From CAVVEQ01 sp963828855 (GTDB lineage: Bacteria; Chloroflexota; Anaerolineae; Anaerolineales; Anaerolineaceae): DNA of 64,000 nucleotides. Below, in pieces: positions 33,767 through 43,791 of this stretch. The notes under the pieces are model-generated. The model saw only the letters and a program-made list of their open reading frames with translations. It did not search any database and had not been told where the DNA came from. The stretch is from contig CAWHGB010000002.1 of NCBI GenBank assembly GCA_963828855.1, forward strand, positions 434,001 through 498,000. The letters run 5' to 3'. How positions within the stretch are numbered: position 1 is the first letter of the stretch; each line of letters begins with the position of its first letter. A program made the position numbers and the translations under genes.

Positions 33767-34637
33767 ATGATCAAAGCGATTCTAAAATCCATGCGTCCGC
33801 GCCAGTGGACCAAGAACGTTTTCGTGCTTGCCCCGCTGGTTTTCGACCGGCAGCTCACCAATCCTACTGCGCTGGTGCGGTCAGTGACCGGGATGCTGCT
33901 CTTCTGCCTGATCTCCAGCTGTGTTTATGTCCTCAACGACATCATGGACGTTGAATCCGACCGCGTCCACCCGGATAAGAAACACCGCCCCATCGCCTCC
34001 GGGGCACTTCCCATCAAGGGTGCCTATCTCCTGGTCGCAGTTTTGCTCCTCATCACCATCCCGCTTTCCTTCTGGCTCTCCCCGGCTTACGGGATCATCG
34101 CACTGATCTATTTCGGGATCAACCTGGCCTATTCCATCTGGCTCAAACACATCCCCCTGATTGATGTCCTGATCATTGCCGCCTGCTACGTTCTGCGGGT
34201 TGCCGCGGGAGTTGTGCTTATCACCGTCCAGCGGTTCTCACCCTGGCTGTATATCGTAACCACGCTCTTCGCGCTTTTCATCGGGTTTGGCAAACGCCGC
34301 GCTGAACTCTCGCTGCTGGAAGGAGAGGCAAAATCGCACCGCCGGGTGTTGGATGGTTACTACCATCCCCCTTCTCGACCAGTTGATCACCATCGTATCC
34401 GGCACAACGGTGGTTGCCTATAGCCTCTACACTTTCACCGCCCCCAATGTCCCCGCCAATCATGCCATGATGCTGACCATTCCCTTTATCCTCTACGGGA
34501 TCTTCCGCTACCTGTGGCTGATCAGCGTCAAGCATGCCGGCGGAGCACCCGAGGAGCTGGTCTTTACCGACCGCCCGTTACAGGTCACCATCCTGCTCTG
34601 GGGGCTCTCGGTGCTGCTGATCTTTTACACTTCCTGA
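33767..34637 (+). CDS. decaprenyl-phosphate phosphoribosyltransferase-like UbiA-family enzyme (one +1 shift)
   Basis: 289 residues with one skipped base. The start SMRPRQWTKNVFV and the Asp-rich motif NDIMDVESDRVHP are typical of the DPPR-synthase branch of UbiA prenyltransferases, and a second conserved block LLDQLITIVSG is in the new frame. About eight transmembrane helices. The shift is near TAC 34358-34360, giving RVLDGYTIPLLDQ. The family moves phosphoribose from PRPP to polyprenyl phosphate, making a donor for cell-wall arabinan in actinobacteria; the product in Chloroflexota is unknown. It heads a + strand operon with two isoprenoid genes. Confidence 0.8.
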
Positions 34638-34641
34638 TCCA

Positions 34642-35596
34642 ATGCCCGCGGTAACCTCCCACGCGCCTGCCAAATCGATCCTCTTCGGGGAACACGCCGT
34701 CGTCTACGGCCACCCGGCGATCGCGATCCCGGTTTTCGAAAGACGGTCGACCACCTATATCCTTGCCAATCCCAAGGGGCGATACCGGTGAAGTGACCAT
34801 CGAAGCGCCGGATATCAACCTGAACACCAGCCTGGCCGCGCTGGATCCCTCCCACCCTTTCCGCATTGCCATCACGCACACCCTGCAAGCCGTCGGAGTG
34901 GTCTCGATCCCGGCCTGCCACATCCGCGTTGTCTCCACCATCCCCATCGCCAGCGGATTGGGATCAGGCGCGTCCATCGCGGTCTCGCTCGCCCGCGCGC
35001 TTTCCCTGTTCCTCGGTCACCCCCTCCCGGATGACCAGGTAAGCGCCATCGCCTTCGAGGTCGATAAGGTCTATCACGGCACCCCCTCCGGGATCGACAA
35101 TACCGTCATTGCTTTCGGAAAACCGGTTTATTTCATCAAGGATCAGCCGTTCACCCTGCTCGCCCCGGCCAGCCCACTGGATTTCCTGATCGCCGATACG
35201 GGCGTTCGCAGCTCCACCCGCGAAATGGTCCTCGGGCTGCGGGAGAGGTGGCAGCAGGACAATGCCAAATACGAAAAGATATTTGAAGGGATTGAAAGTA
35301 TCGTGGTTCAGGCCCGGGATTCCATCGAAGAGGGCAATCTCGAAACGCTGGGTGACCTGATGAACCAGAATCACCGGTTTCTGCGAGACCTCGGAGTCTC
35401 CCACCCGAAGCTGGATCAACTCACTGAAATTGCTGTTGCTGCCGGAGCTCTGGGTGCCAAGCTCTCTGGAGCTGGCGGCGGCGGGAACATGATCGCCCTG
35501 GTGAACCCGGAGCAAAGCGACGCAGTGGATGCAGCCCTGCGGCAAGCCGGGGCGGTGGAGGTCATCCACACCCGCGTGAAAGCCGGAAAAGGATAG
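34642..35596 (+). CDS. mvk: mevalonate kinase (one +1 shift)
   Basis: 317 residues with one skipped base. GHMP-kinase motifs in order: HAPAKSILFGEHAVVYG at the N-terminus, IPIASGLGSGASIAV (phosphate loop), HGTPSGIDNT, and KLSGAGGGGNMIAL. The shift is in the AAG GGG C segment (GGG 34777-34779), giving NPKGDTGEVTIEAPDI. The enzyme phosphorylates mevalonate in the cytoplasm. The gene starts four bases after the UbiA stop and precedes IPK by five bases: one operon for isoprenoid precursor synthesis. Confidence 0.93.
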
Positions 35597-35601
35597 ACCG
35601 C

Positions 35602-36411
35602 ATGCTCGTTTTTCTTAAACTTGGCGGTTCGCTCATCACCAACAAGGCCGGGATTCAGCAACCCCGGCGACGTCTGATACGTCGCTTGTTCGGCGAGATC
35701 CGCACGAGCCTGGATACAAACCCCGATCTGCGCATCCTGCTCGGTCACGGCTCGGGTTCCTTCGGGCATGTCCCTGCCAGCAAATACAACACCATTCAGG
35801 GGGTCCATACCCCTGAGGAATGGCAGGGGTTTAGCGAGGTCTGGCAGGCGGCGCATGCGTTGAATCGTATCGTGATGGAGGAACTGGCCATCGCAGGGTT
35901 GCCCGCATTTGCGGTATCCCCTTCCTCGGCAATCGTTTCACGCAACCGCGAGATTCTGACTTGGGATATCGCCCCCATCCAGGCTGCCCTGGCCGCAGGC
36001 ATCCTTCCGGTTGTCTTCGGTGACGCGGTCTTCGACCAAGCCCTGGGCGGGACGATCCTTTCCACGGAGGACCTCTTCGTCCACCTCGCCCCCCGCCTGC
36101 GCCCCGCGCGCATCCTTCTTGCCGGGCAGGAAAAGGGGGTCTGGTCGGATTTTCCGCTCAAGAAGCACCTGGTTCCAGTCATCACCCCGTCTTCCTTGAA
36201 AAAAATGGATCAACAACCGGAAACCTCGCAATTTGTGGATGTGACCGGGGGTATGCGGCAAAAAGTGGAGATGATGGCAGCCCTGGTCGAAACCAATCCC
36301 GAATTGACCGTTTCCATCTTTTCCGGCCGTCAGCCCGGGACGCTCGCGAAAGCGCTGGCAGGTTCCGCGCCTGGGACGACCATTCGCGCGGATGAAGCGA
36401 AGGAAAAATAA
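35602..36411 (+). CDS. isopentenyl phosphate kinase
   Basis: 269 residues, frame intact. Amino-acid-kinase fold with LKLGGSLITNK at the N-terminus, GHGSGSFGH (glycine-rich loop with the IPK-specific His), GDAVFDQALGGTILSTED and DVTGGMRQKVEMM. IPK converts isopentenyl phosphate to IPP in the alternative mevalonate pathway found in Archaea and some Chloroflexota (for example Roseiflexus). It implies a phosphomevalonate decarboxylase elsewhere. CTT AAA CTT GGC at 35614-35625 is read here without a shift. Confidence 0.93.
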   Translation: MLVFLKLGGSLITNKAGIQQPRRRLIRRLFGEIRTSLDTNPDLRILLGHGSGSFGHVPASKYNTIQGVHTPEEWQGFSEVWQAAHALNRIVMEELAIAGLPAFAVSPSSAIVSRNREILTWDIAPIQAALAAGILPVVFGDAVFDQALGGTILSTEDLFVHLAPRLRPARILLAGQEKGVWSDFPLKKHLVPVITPSSLKKMDQQPETSQFVDVTGGMRQKVEMMAALVETNPELTVSIFSGRQPGTLAKALAGSAPGTTIRADEAKEK

Positions 36412-36412
36412 A

Positions 36413-37564
36413 ATGAAGATCGACCGGAAATTCCTCGAATTACTGGAAAGCCAATCGCTTGCCCCCTACGGGATGCAAAGCAGCCAATCCAAAGGCCGCG
36501 CCCACCCGGAAGACGAGCCCGCCTACCGCACCTGCTTCCAGCGCGACCGCGACCGAATTTTGCATACAACCGCCTTCCGCCGCCTGGAGCACAAGACCCA
36601 GGTGTTCATCACCACCGAAGCGGATTACTACCGCACCCGCCTGACCCACACCCTGGAGGTGGCCCAGATCGGCCGCACCATCGCCCGGGCGCTCGGAGCC
36701 AACGAGGACCTGGTGGAAGCCATCTGCCTGGCGCACGACCTGGGTCATTCGCCCTTCGGACACTCCGGCGAGGTGACCCTTGCTCGCCTGATGAAGGATG
36801 ACGGCGGTTTCGATCACAACAAGCAATCCCTGCGGATCGTCGATGAGCTGGAGGACCGCTTTCCGAATTTCCACGGGCTCAACCTCACCTGGGAGGTGCG
36901 CGAAGGGATCGTCAAACATGAATCCGAGTACGACCAGTCGGACGCGGATAAATTCAATCCGCAGTTGCGAGGTCACATCGAAGCCCAGATCACCAACGTA
37001 GCCGACGAGCTGGCCTACACCGCCCACGACCTGGATGACGGCCTGCACTCCGGCATCATCACCCTCGAGGATCTGGGGGAGATCGAGATCTGGAAAAGCC
37101 TGACCGCCGATCTTGAGATCCCCTGCCACGACCTGGAGGAAAAAACCCGCCACCGCATCATCCGCAGGCTGATCGGGCTGGAGGTGACCGATATCATCGA
37201 CACCTCCGATCAAAATATCCAAAAAGAGGGGATCGCTTCGGTTGAAGAGTTGCAGCGCCTGCCGTATAATGTCGTATCCTTCTCGAAGAGCCTTGCGGGG
37301 CAGAACCGGCAGTTGAAGGATTTTCTCTTCGCGAAGATGTACCGCCATTACCGTGTGGTGCGCATGGCAGCCAAGGCGGAGAAGGTCCTCACCGATCTCT
37401 TCACCGCCTACCTGGGTGAACCGACGATCCTGCCGGATCATATCCGCGGGAATTTCACCCGGTTTGGCGAAGCCCGCACGATCTGCGATTACATCGCCGG
37501 GATGACGGATCGATTTGCGGTGGAAGAACATAAACGCCTGTTTGAGCCTGGCGTACTCCCTTGA
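36413..37564 (+). CDS. dgt: dGTP triphosphohydrolase-like HD protein
   Basis: 383 residues from ATG 36413 (AAGGA upstream; ATG 36392 overlaps IPK). HD-domain ligands: His in RRLEHKTQVF and RLTHTLEV, the HD pair in CLAHDLGHSPFGHSGE, and a distal Asp in AYTAHDLDDG. The arrangement is that of the short dGTPase branch without a C-terminal extension. It would cleave dNTPs to deoxynucleosides and triphosphate. Frame intact; codon use is strongly G/C-ending, like the neighbouring IPK gene. Confidence 0.9.
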   Translation: MKIDRKFLELLESQSLAPYGMQSSQSKGRAHPEDEPAYRTCFQRDRDRILHTTAFRRLEHKTQVFITTEADYYRTRLTHTLEVAQIGRTIARALGANEDLVEAICLAHDLGHSPFGHSGEVTLARLMKDDGGFDHNKQSLRIVDELEDRFPNFHGLNLTWEVREGIVKHESEYDQSDADKFNPQLRGHIEAQITNVADELAYTAHDLDDGLHSGIITLEDLGEIEIWKSLTADLEIPCHDLEEKTRHRIIRRLIGLEVTDIIDTSDQNIQKEGIASVEELQRLPYNVVSFSKSLAGQNRQLKDFLFAKMYRHYRVVRMAAKAEKVLTDLFTAYLGEPTILPDHIRGNFTRFGEARTICDYIAGMTDRFAVEEHKRLFEPGVLP

Positions 37565-37576
37565 TCGAGGTTGCTG

Positions 37577-38044
37577 ATGACTGAGATTTCCTACCTGACA
37601 AAAGATGGAGAGACCCGCCTGCGCGCGGAGCTGGCCGAGCTGAAGGGACCCCGGCGCGAGGCGCTTGCCAAACGCCTGCGCACCGCCATCCAGCAGGGGG
37701 ATCTTTCCGAGAACGCGGATTACATCCAGGCCAAGGAGGAGCAGGCCTTCCTGGAAGGGCGCATCCTGGAGCTGGAACAGGTGCTGCGGGATGTGGTCAT
37801 CATCGACGAAACCGCCAGCGTTAAGGAAGTTGTGGCGGTAGGCGCGCGGGTCACCGTGCAGGAGGAGGGCTTCCCGCCCGATACCTATTTCCTGGTGGGC
37901 GCCAAGGAGGCCCAGCCCTCGAAGGGAATGATCTCGAATGAGTCACCCATCGGCCGCGCGCTGCTGGATCACCGGGTGGGGGATTTGGTGGAAATCGTCA
38001 CACCGGCAGGGAAACTCGTTTTGAAGATTCTCAAAATCGAGTAA
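37577..38044 (+). CDS. greA: transcription elongation factor GreA
   Basis: 155 residues from ATG 37577, six bases after GAGG. The N-terminal coiled-coil hairpin carries the acidic tip in GDLSENADY (Asp and Glu that reach the polymerase active centre), and the C-terminal domain ends with ISNESPIGRALLDHRVGD and a beta strand. GreA stimulates transcript cleavage in stalled RNA polymerase. Frame intact; last gene of the + strand operon, ended by a strong terminator. Confidence 0.97.
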   Translation: MTEISYLTKDGETRLRAELAELKGPRREALAKRLRTAIQQGDLSENADYIQAKEEQAFLEGRILELEQVLRDVVIIDETASVKEVVAVGARVTVQEEGFPPDTYFLVGAKEAQPSKGMISNESPIGRALLDHRVGDLVEIVTPAGKLVLKILKIE

Positions 38045-38061
38045 GTTGGCTAATTGAAAAT

Positions 38062-38088
38062 AAAAAACCCGGTTTGCCGGGTTTTTTT
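38062..38088. terminator. bidirectional intrinsic terminator between greA and the next gene
   Basis: Nine-base stem (38064-38072 with 38077-38085), loop TTTG, seven T on the + strand (38082-38088) and a run of six A at 38062-38067 that gives T on the minus strand. It lies between the convergent ends of greA and the membrane protein at 38107. Confidence 0.9.
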
Positions 38089-38106
38089 GTTCATCCATCG
38101 AAATTC

Positions 38107-39187
38107 TTATTTCTTCTGCCAGACGCTCAATTCCAGCGTCAGCCGGTCGAAGGCCGCCTCGGAGGGGCTTGTCCCCTGCGTGTAGTTCGTATCCACCACG
38201 TGGGCTTCCAGCCGCAGGGAGGCTGTCTCCAGCACCACCCGCTGCCCGGCAACCACCGAGAGCAGTTCGCCCTTGGGCAGCAGCCGCTGGCGGATGGCCG
38301 GGTCGTTGAAGGCGTACTTGCTCATCAGCATCTTCGTCACGGTCTGGATATCATTCTTATCGAAGAGCCAGACCTCGAAGGCGGTCACCCGTTTGGGCTC
38401 GCCCGGCGCCAGCGCCTCGGAGATGCCCACCCCGCACTCGCCCAGGAATTCTCCGGAGGGCGCGTCGATGCTGAAGGAATCATCGTAGAGGTCATCCCCG
38501 ATCATGTAGGTGGTGATGAACTGGGCGGTTGGTTCCTCGCTGGGAGAGACACCCCCTGCCGGAGCAGCGCCGCCGTCCACCCGATGGGGAGGATTTCACG
38601 CTGTAGGAGTTGCCTGAATCCCTTGCGCGGTTTCAGCACAAAGAGGTAAAAAGCTGCCGCCCCCACCCCGAGCGTGACCAGGCAGAGCAGCCCCAGCAGC
38701 AGGAACGAAGAGGTGGTTTTGGATCCACTGGATGAGGGCGCTTGGTTGGTTGGGCGCCAGTGGTCTGGCCGGTTGCTGGCACAGCCGTCTGACCAGGACC
38801 GGCTGTGGGAACCGCTGCGGGTGCGGTGGATCCTGATGAACTCGGCGGAACTTTCAGCATGGCCTGGAAGCTGTTTATTGCTTCCTGCGAAACGCCGGGG
38901 CAGTTCGCAGGTGTGGTACCTGCAACTAGCGCGGGTCCGTCCTCCCCCAAATCCGCATAACGCCGCACGGCCAGGCTGCCGTTTTGGTTCACGCTGTAGG
39001 AATCGATCATCATGCAGACGTAATCCTGCTGGGCATCCGGACGCAGATCGGACGGCGACGCATCGTACCACTGCACCGGCCACAGCCACCAACCCAGGAT
39101 CACCAGTCCGATGAACAGCCCTGCAATGAATGCGACGATCGCAGCATGAAGAGGTTTTGTCAGCCAGATTTTTATTTTTTCAAGCAT
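38107..39187 (-). CDS. uncharacterised membrane protein (four +1 shifts)
   Basis: About 358 residues from ATG 39187. An N-terminal transmembrane helix (VAFIAGLFIGLVILGWWLW) is followed by an exposed region with a Cys pair (YVCMMIDSYSVNQNG ... ANCPGVSQEA), a Pro/Ala/Thr/Gln linker, a second transmembrane helix (LLLGLLCLVTLGVGAAAFYL) and a C-terminal beta-rich domain ending LTLELSVWQKK. Two shifts follow GCC C at 38753-38755 and 38737-38739; two more are needed between 38640 and 38560 but their place is uncertain. I recognise no family. It lies 65 bases downstream of topA on the same strand. Confidence 0.6.
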
Positions 39188-39252
39188 AGTCAGATCCTTG
39201 TCAAGCCCGATACCGGGATGCATGATTTTGTCACCCCTGCACGTTGCAAGGA

Positions 39253-41566
39253 TTATGCCGTCTCGGTTGCGATCTCCGGGAGTTGATCCGCCAGGAAGGT
39301 CTCCTCGCAGCTGGTGCACTGCACCTCACGCTTGTTGGCGATCACCAGCAAGCCGCCGCATTTGGGGCAGGGATTGGGAATGGGCTTTTTCCAGGAGGTG
39401 AAATCGCAGTTCGGGTAGTTGGAGCAGGCATAGAAGAGTGCGGTTCTTGCGGGTTTTGCGTTCCACCACATCGCCGCCATCCTTCGGGCAGGCCACCCCG
39501 ATCTTTTCCAGCCAGGCTTCCGTGTGGCGGCACTCCGGGAAGCCGCTGCAGGAGATGAATTTTCCATAGCGCCCCCAGCGGATCACCAGCTCTTTGCCGC
39601 AATCCGGGCAAGCGCGCCCGATCTTTTCGAGCTCCATCTTGGTTTCAGGCATCTCCCTGCGGGCGTGCTCCAGTTCAGGTTCGAATTTCTCGTAAAACTC
39701 GCGCATCACCTTCACCCAGTCGATCTTCCCTTCGGCGATCTTATCCAGGTCCTCCTCCATGTGGGCGGTGAAACCGGTGTTGATCACGTCGCTGAAGTAA
39801 TCGACGATCAGGTCGTTCACCAGGATGCCCGTCTCGGTGGGAGAAAGCCGCTTGGCCTCGCGCAGCACGTATCCCCGTGCCTGGATGGTGGAAAGAATGG
39901 GCGCGTAGGTGGATGGCCGACCGATGCCGTATTCCTCCAGCACCTGGACGAGCGAGGCCTCCGTGTAACGCGGGGGCGGCTGGGTGAAATGCTGCTCCGG
40001 GATCAGGCGAATGAGCTCCTGCACCTGCCCTTCCGTGATCCCCGCCGGGATGCGTACATCCTCATCCTCCGTCTTTTGATCCTCGTCCTTGGCTTCTTCG
40101 TAAATGACCAGGTAACCGGGGAATTTGATGGAAGAACCGCTAGCGCGGAAAAGGTATTTGCGAACCGTGTTCTGCGCCGAGATCTCGATCGAGAGCGTAT
40201 CGAAAACCGCCGCCTCCATCTGGGAGGCCATAAAGCGCTGCCAGATCAGGTTATAGACCTTGTACTGGTCAGGCGCAAGGAAGGCTTTCATCGCTTCCGG
40301 GGTGCGCATCACCGAGGTGGGCCGGATGGCCTCGTGCGCTTCCTGGGCGGAAGCCGCCCGGGTGGTGTATTTGGGTGGCTCGGGAGGCAGGTAATCCTTG
40401 CCTAATCGATCTTCGATATATTTGCGGGCTTCCGCCTGGGCAACTTCGGCGACGTTGGTGGAATCGGTGCGCATGTAGGTGATCAGACCGGTCGTGCCAC
40501 CCTCACCCACATCCAGCCCTTCATAAAGCTGCTGGGCAAGGATCATCGTCCGCCGGGCGGTGTAGCCCAGTTTGCGGGAGGCTTCCTGCTGCAGGGTGCT
40601 GGTGATGAACGGCGCGGAGGGTCTCCGCCGGCGTTCCCCCCGCTTCAACTTGCTAACGATATAACCGGCTTTTTCCAGCTCATCCAGCATCGGGTCGACA
40701 TCTTCTTTTTTCCCCAGGACCGGGTCCTTATCGTCCACCTTGGCCAGTTTCGCCTGGAAGGTCTGCTTGATCCCCTGGGGTTTGAACTCCGCGCCGATGC
40801 TCCAGTATTCCACCGGGTTGAAGGCTTCGATCTCCCGCTCGCGTTCCACGATCAACCGCAGCGCCACCGATTGCACGCGTCCTGCTGAAAGCCGGCTGCG
40901 AACTTTTTCCCAGAGCAGCGGGCTGAGGTTATAGCCCACCAGGCGGTCCAGGATGCGGCGGGCCTGCTGAGCATCCACCAGGTCCATGTCGATCTTGCGG
41001 GGATTGGAAAAAGCTTCATTGATCGCCGTGTCGGTGATCTCGTGGAAAACCACCCGCTTGGTGAGTTTCTGTTCGATCCCGGCGGCTTCCATTAAATGCC
41101 AGGCGATCGCTTCCCCTTCGCGGTCAGGGTCTGTTGCCAGGAAGATCTCTTCCGCTTTTTTTGCCAGCGATTTCAATTCCTTAACGACCGCGCCGTTTTT
41201 CATTCGGAACCCGGTACTTTGGGGTGAAGTCGTTTTCAACATCCACGGAGAGGTCGGAGCGCAGCAGATCGCGCACGTGCCCGACCGAAGCCCGGACGGT
41301 ATAGCCTTTGCCGAGGAATCTGCCCACCGTCTTGGCTTTGGCTGGGGATTCAACGATCACCAGCTTTCCCTTCCCTGCCCTCGCATCGGGTCGCGCACGG
41401 GTGGGGTAAGCGAGGCATGCGCTTCGGTTTTACCGATCCGGAAAATGGAAGTGCCGCATACCGGGCATTTCCCCTTTGTTACCGGCGCGCCGGCAGCGTT
41501 GAATTCTGCGCTGGCATCCTGGATTTCACGCTTTGTTCTGCATTTTACGCAATATCCTTCTACCAT
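39253..41566 (-). CDS. topA: DNA topoisomerase I with an N-terminal zinc ribbon (four +1 shifts)
   Basis: 769 residues. The first 45 residues form a separate zinc ribbon (YCVKCRTKREI ... KGKCPVCGTSIFRIG), like DUF5679, then a short linker and the Toprim domain (KLVIVESPAKAKTV; LATDPDREGEAIAWHL). The active Tyr is in GLITYMRTDST. Three C-terminal zinc ribbons follow (CPDCGKELV, CPKDGGDVV, CPKCGGLLV). Shifts: GGG 41378-41380 and GGG 41368-41370 (together joining MRGREG to KLVIVES), about 41196-41198 (AAA), and CTT 39434-39436 (restoring TLYACSNYPNCDF). It relaxes negative supercoils. manC lies 10 bases upstream on the same strand. Confidence 0.92.
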
Positions 41567-41575
41567 GTTCCTCTC

Positions 41576-42675
41576 CTACAAATATCGTTGATCGCCTGTT
41601 TCTTTTAATTTAAGTACCAGTTCACGGATTCTTTCTGTATCTCCCCGCGGACAGATCAATAGCGCATCCGGCGTATCGATGATGATCATATTTTTCAATC
41701 CGATCGAGGCGATTATCTTTTCAGGATTTGATTCATGTAGCAGGGAATCCGTGGAATTGCCCACAATCTGTGACTGGTTGAGAATTATATTTCCATTTTC
41801 ATCCGGTTCGATCACCCCGAAAAGCGAATCCCAGCTGCCCACATCACTCCAGTGCAAGATCTGGCGCTGGAATGACGATCACATTCCTGGCATTTTCCAT
41901 GATTCCAAAATCGATCGTCTGCGGTTTGATCTTGTCCCATTCTTGGCAGAGATGTTCTTCCCGGTTGCCGCTATCCCAATGTTGATTTAATGATCGCCAA
42001 CGACTGGTAAAGTTCCGGCATCTGGCGTTCAATTCACCCAGGATGGCTGTCAGCCTTCCAGAAGAACATACCCGAATTCCAGTCATGATCCCCGCTGGCA
42101 ATAAATTTTGCTGCGGTTGCGGTATCCGGTTTTTCCTTGAATTTCAGGACCTCAAACGCCGGAAACCCCTGGAAAACCCCTGCCGTCTTTCCCCGCTGCA
42201 GGTAGCCATACCCGCTGCTGGGATGATCCGGGTGGATGCCCAGGGTGACAAGGCGACCCTGTTTGAGCGGCATCAAAACAAGCGCTGCAGCAATTTGTTG
42301 AATAGGCCGGTGTTTCCGATGATATGATCGGCGGTCAGGATAGCCATTACCGCATCGCCATCCCGCAGCGAAAGCAAGCTGGATGCCAATCCAACCACCG
42401 AAGCAGTTCCCCGTGGGGAGGGCTCAAGCAGGAAGTTTTCAGCCGGAATTTCCGGGACTTCTTCCATCAAATCAACAGCCTGGGATTGAACCGTAACCAC
42501 CAGGATTCGGTCCGGTGGAAATACATCCTTGATGCGATCCACCGCCTGCTGGAAAAGGGTGCGTTGCGCTGCCGATCCGCAGCATCTGCTTGGGATGGCT
42601 GACACGGGAAAGCGGCCACAGGCGGGTTCCCCCGCCGCCAGCCATGATCACCGCGTAATAATGTTCAAGACCCAT
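41576..42675 (-). CDS. manC: mannose-1-phosphate guanylyltransferase (about eight +1 shifts)
   Basis: About 363 residues when eight bases are skipped. Nucleotidyltransferase signature MAGGGGTRLWPLSR with HPKQ, then LTADHII, SGYGYLQRG, KFKEKPD, DWNSGMFFWK and HWSDVGSWDSLF, all in the order of GDP-mannose pyrophosphorylases. Best placed shifts: TTT T GAT at 42276-42278 and GGG T CGC at 42257-42259 (giving LQRLFDAAQTGRLVTLGIH), and CTT 41856-41858 (giving APDLHWSDVG). Others lie near 42565, 42070, 42030 and 41965. It makes GDP-mannose for glycosylation. The start ATG overlaps the dprA stop by 11 bases. Confidence 0.85.
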
Positions 42676-43787
42676 TCTTGACCTTGTAGGGAGCGATCCG
42701 TTCCCGAACCAGGGAATATTTCATTCCACCCGCCTGGCGAACCATTCCTTTCAATTCCATCATCACCAGGGTGGATGAAACTGTATCGATGCTCATGCCT
42801 GATTTTACTTGGATTTCATCCAGGTGCAGGGTTTCATCCCCCAGCACATCCACAACTTTTTTCTCGGAATCATCGAGTGGAAACTGAAGCCTGTTTTGGC
42901 GGTATTCCTGAACCTGTTCAAGGTTCAGCGATTGCAGAACATCCTCCACCTGGAGAAGCGGCCGGGCACCATCGCGGATCAGGCGGTTCGTCCCTTTGCT
43001 CTGCGCCGCGTGGATATACCCAGGCACCGCAAAGACCTCCCTGCCCTGGTCTGCCGCGAATGCCGCGGTGATCAGCGCGCCGCTGGTCTCGCCCGCCTCC
43101 ACCACCACAACTGCCTGGGAAAGCCCGGAGATGATCCGGTTGCGCGGGGGAAAGTTGCTGCTATCCGGTGGCGTTCCCACCGCGTACTCACTGATCAGAG
43201 CGCCATTTTGGATGATCTCCTCTGCCAGCTTGCGGTGCTCGGGGGGATAGACCACATCCACCCCGCAGCCAAGCACAGCATAGGTCCGCCCGCTTGCTTG
43301 AATCGCCGATTGGTGTGCGATGGCATCCACTCCCGCGCGCCAGTCCGCTGACCACCGCGATGCCATGCCGGCCCAGGTGCTCCGCAAGCTCCTCGGTCAC
43401 CTGCCGTCCGTAGGCAGTCATTCGGCGGGTGCCAACGATCGCAACCGCCCAGTCCTCATCGGCGCGCAGCTCCCCGCGGATAAAAAGCACCGGTGGAGGC
43501 AGATCAACTTCTTTTAATCTTCTTGGGTATTCTTCCTCCTGGAAGGTGATCACCCGGATCCCTTTTTGAAGGATGCCATCCCAGATACGATCCAGGTCCA
43601 CCTGGCGTCGAACCTGGATCAGGTTATCGGCCGTCTTTTCCCCCAACCCTGCATCAAGTAGTTGGCCGCGGTCGGCGTTCCAGGCTTCCTCCAGCGAATC
43701 AAAATGCTCCAGTAGGGCTCGCGTTCGGGCAGAGCCAATCCCCTTCACCAGGTTGAAACCCACCCAGTATTTTTTCGGATCGGACAT
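42665..43787 (-). CDS. dprA: DNA-processing protein DprA (one +1 shift)
   Basis: 373 residues with one skipped base. A helix-hairpin-helix-like N-terminus (GFNLVKGIGSARTRALLEHF) precedes the Rossmann DprA domain: AIVGTRRMTAYGRQVTEELA, VVSGLARG / VDAIAH, LGCGVDVVYPPEH, FPPRNRIISGLS and GALITAAFA. A winged-helix C-terminus follows. The shift follows GGG 43332-43334 (A43331 skipped), exactly in the conserved SGLARGVDAIAH. DprA protects incoming single-stranded DNA and loads RecA. It takes the place after rimM where trmD often stands. Confidence 0.93.
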
Positions 43788-43791
43788 GTAT

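Noticed and set aside
36440..37531. 363-residue open frame on the minus strand opposite dgt
   Set aside because: It mirrors the codon bias of dgt and has no recognisable motif; the plus strand carries a clear HD protein.
39524..40405. 293-residue open frame on the plus strand opposite topA
   Set aside because: Antisense shadow of a high-G/C gene; the minus strand has the TopA active site and zinc ribbons.
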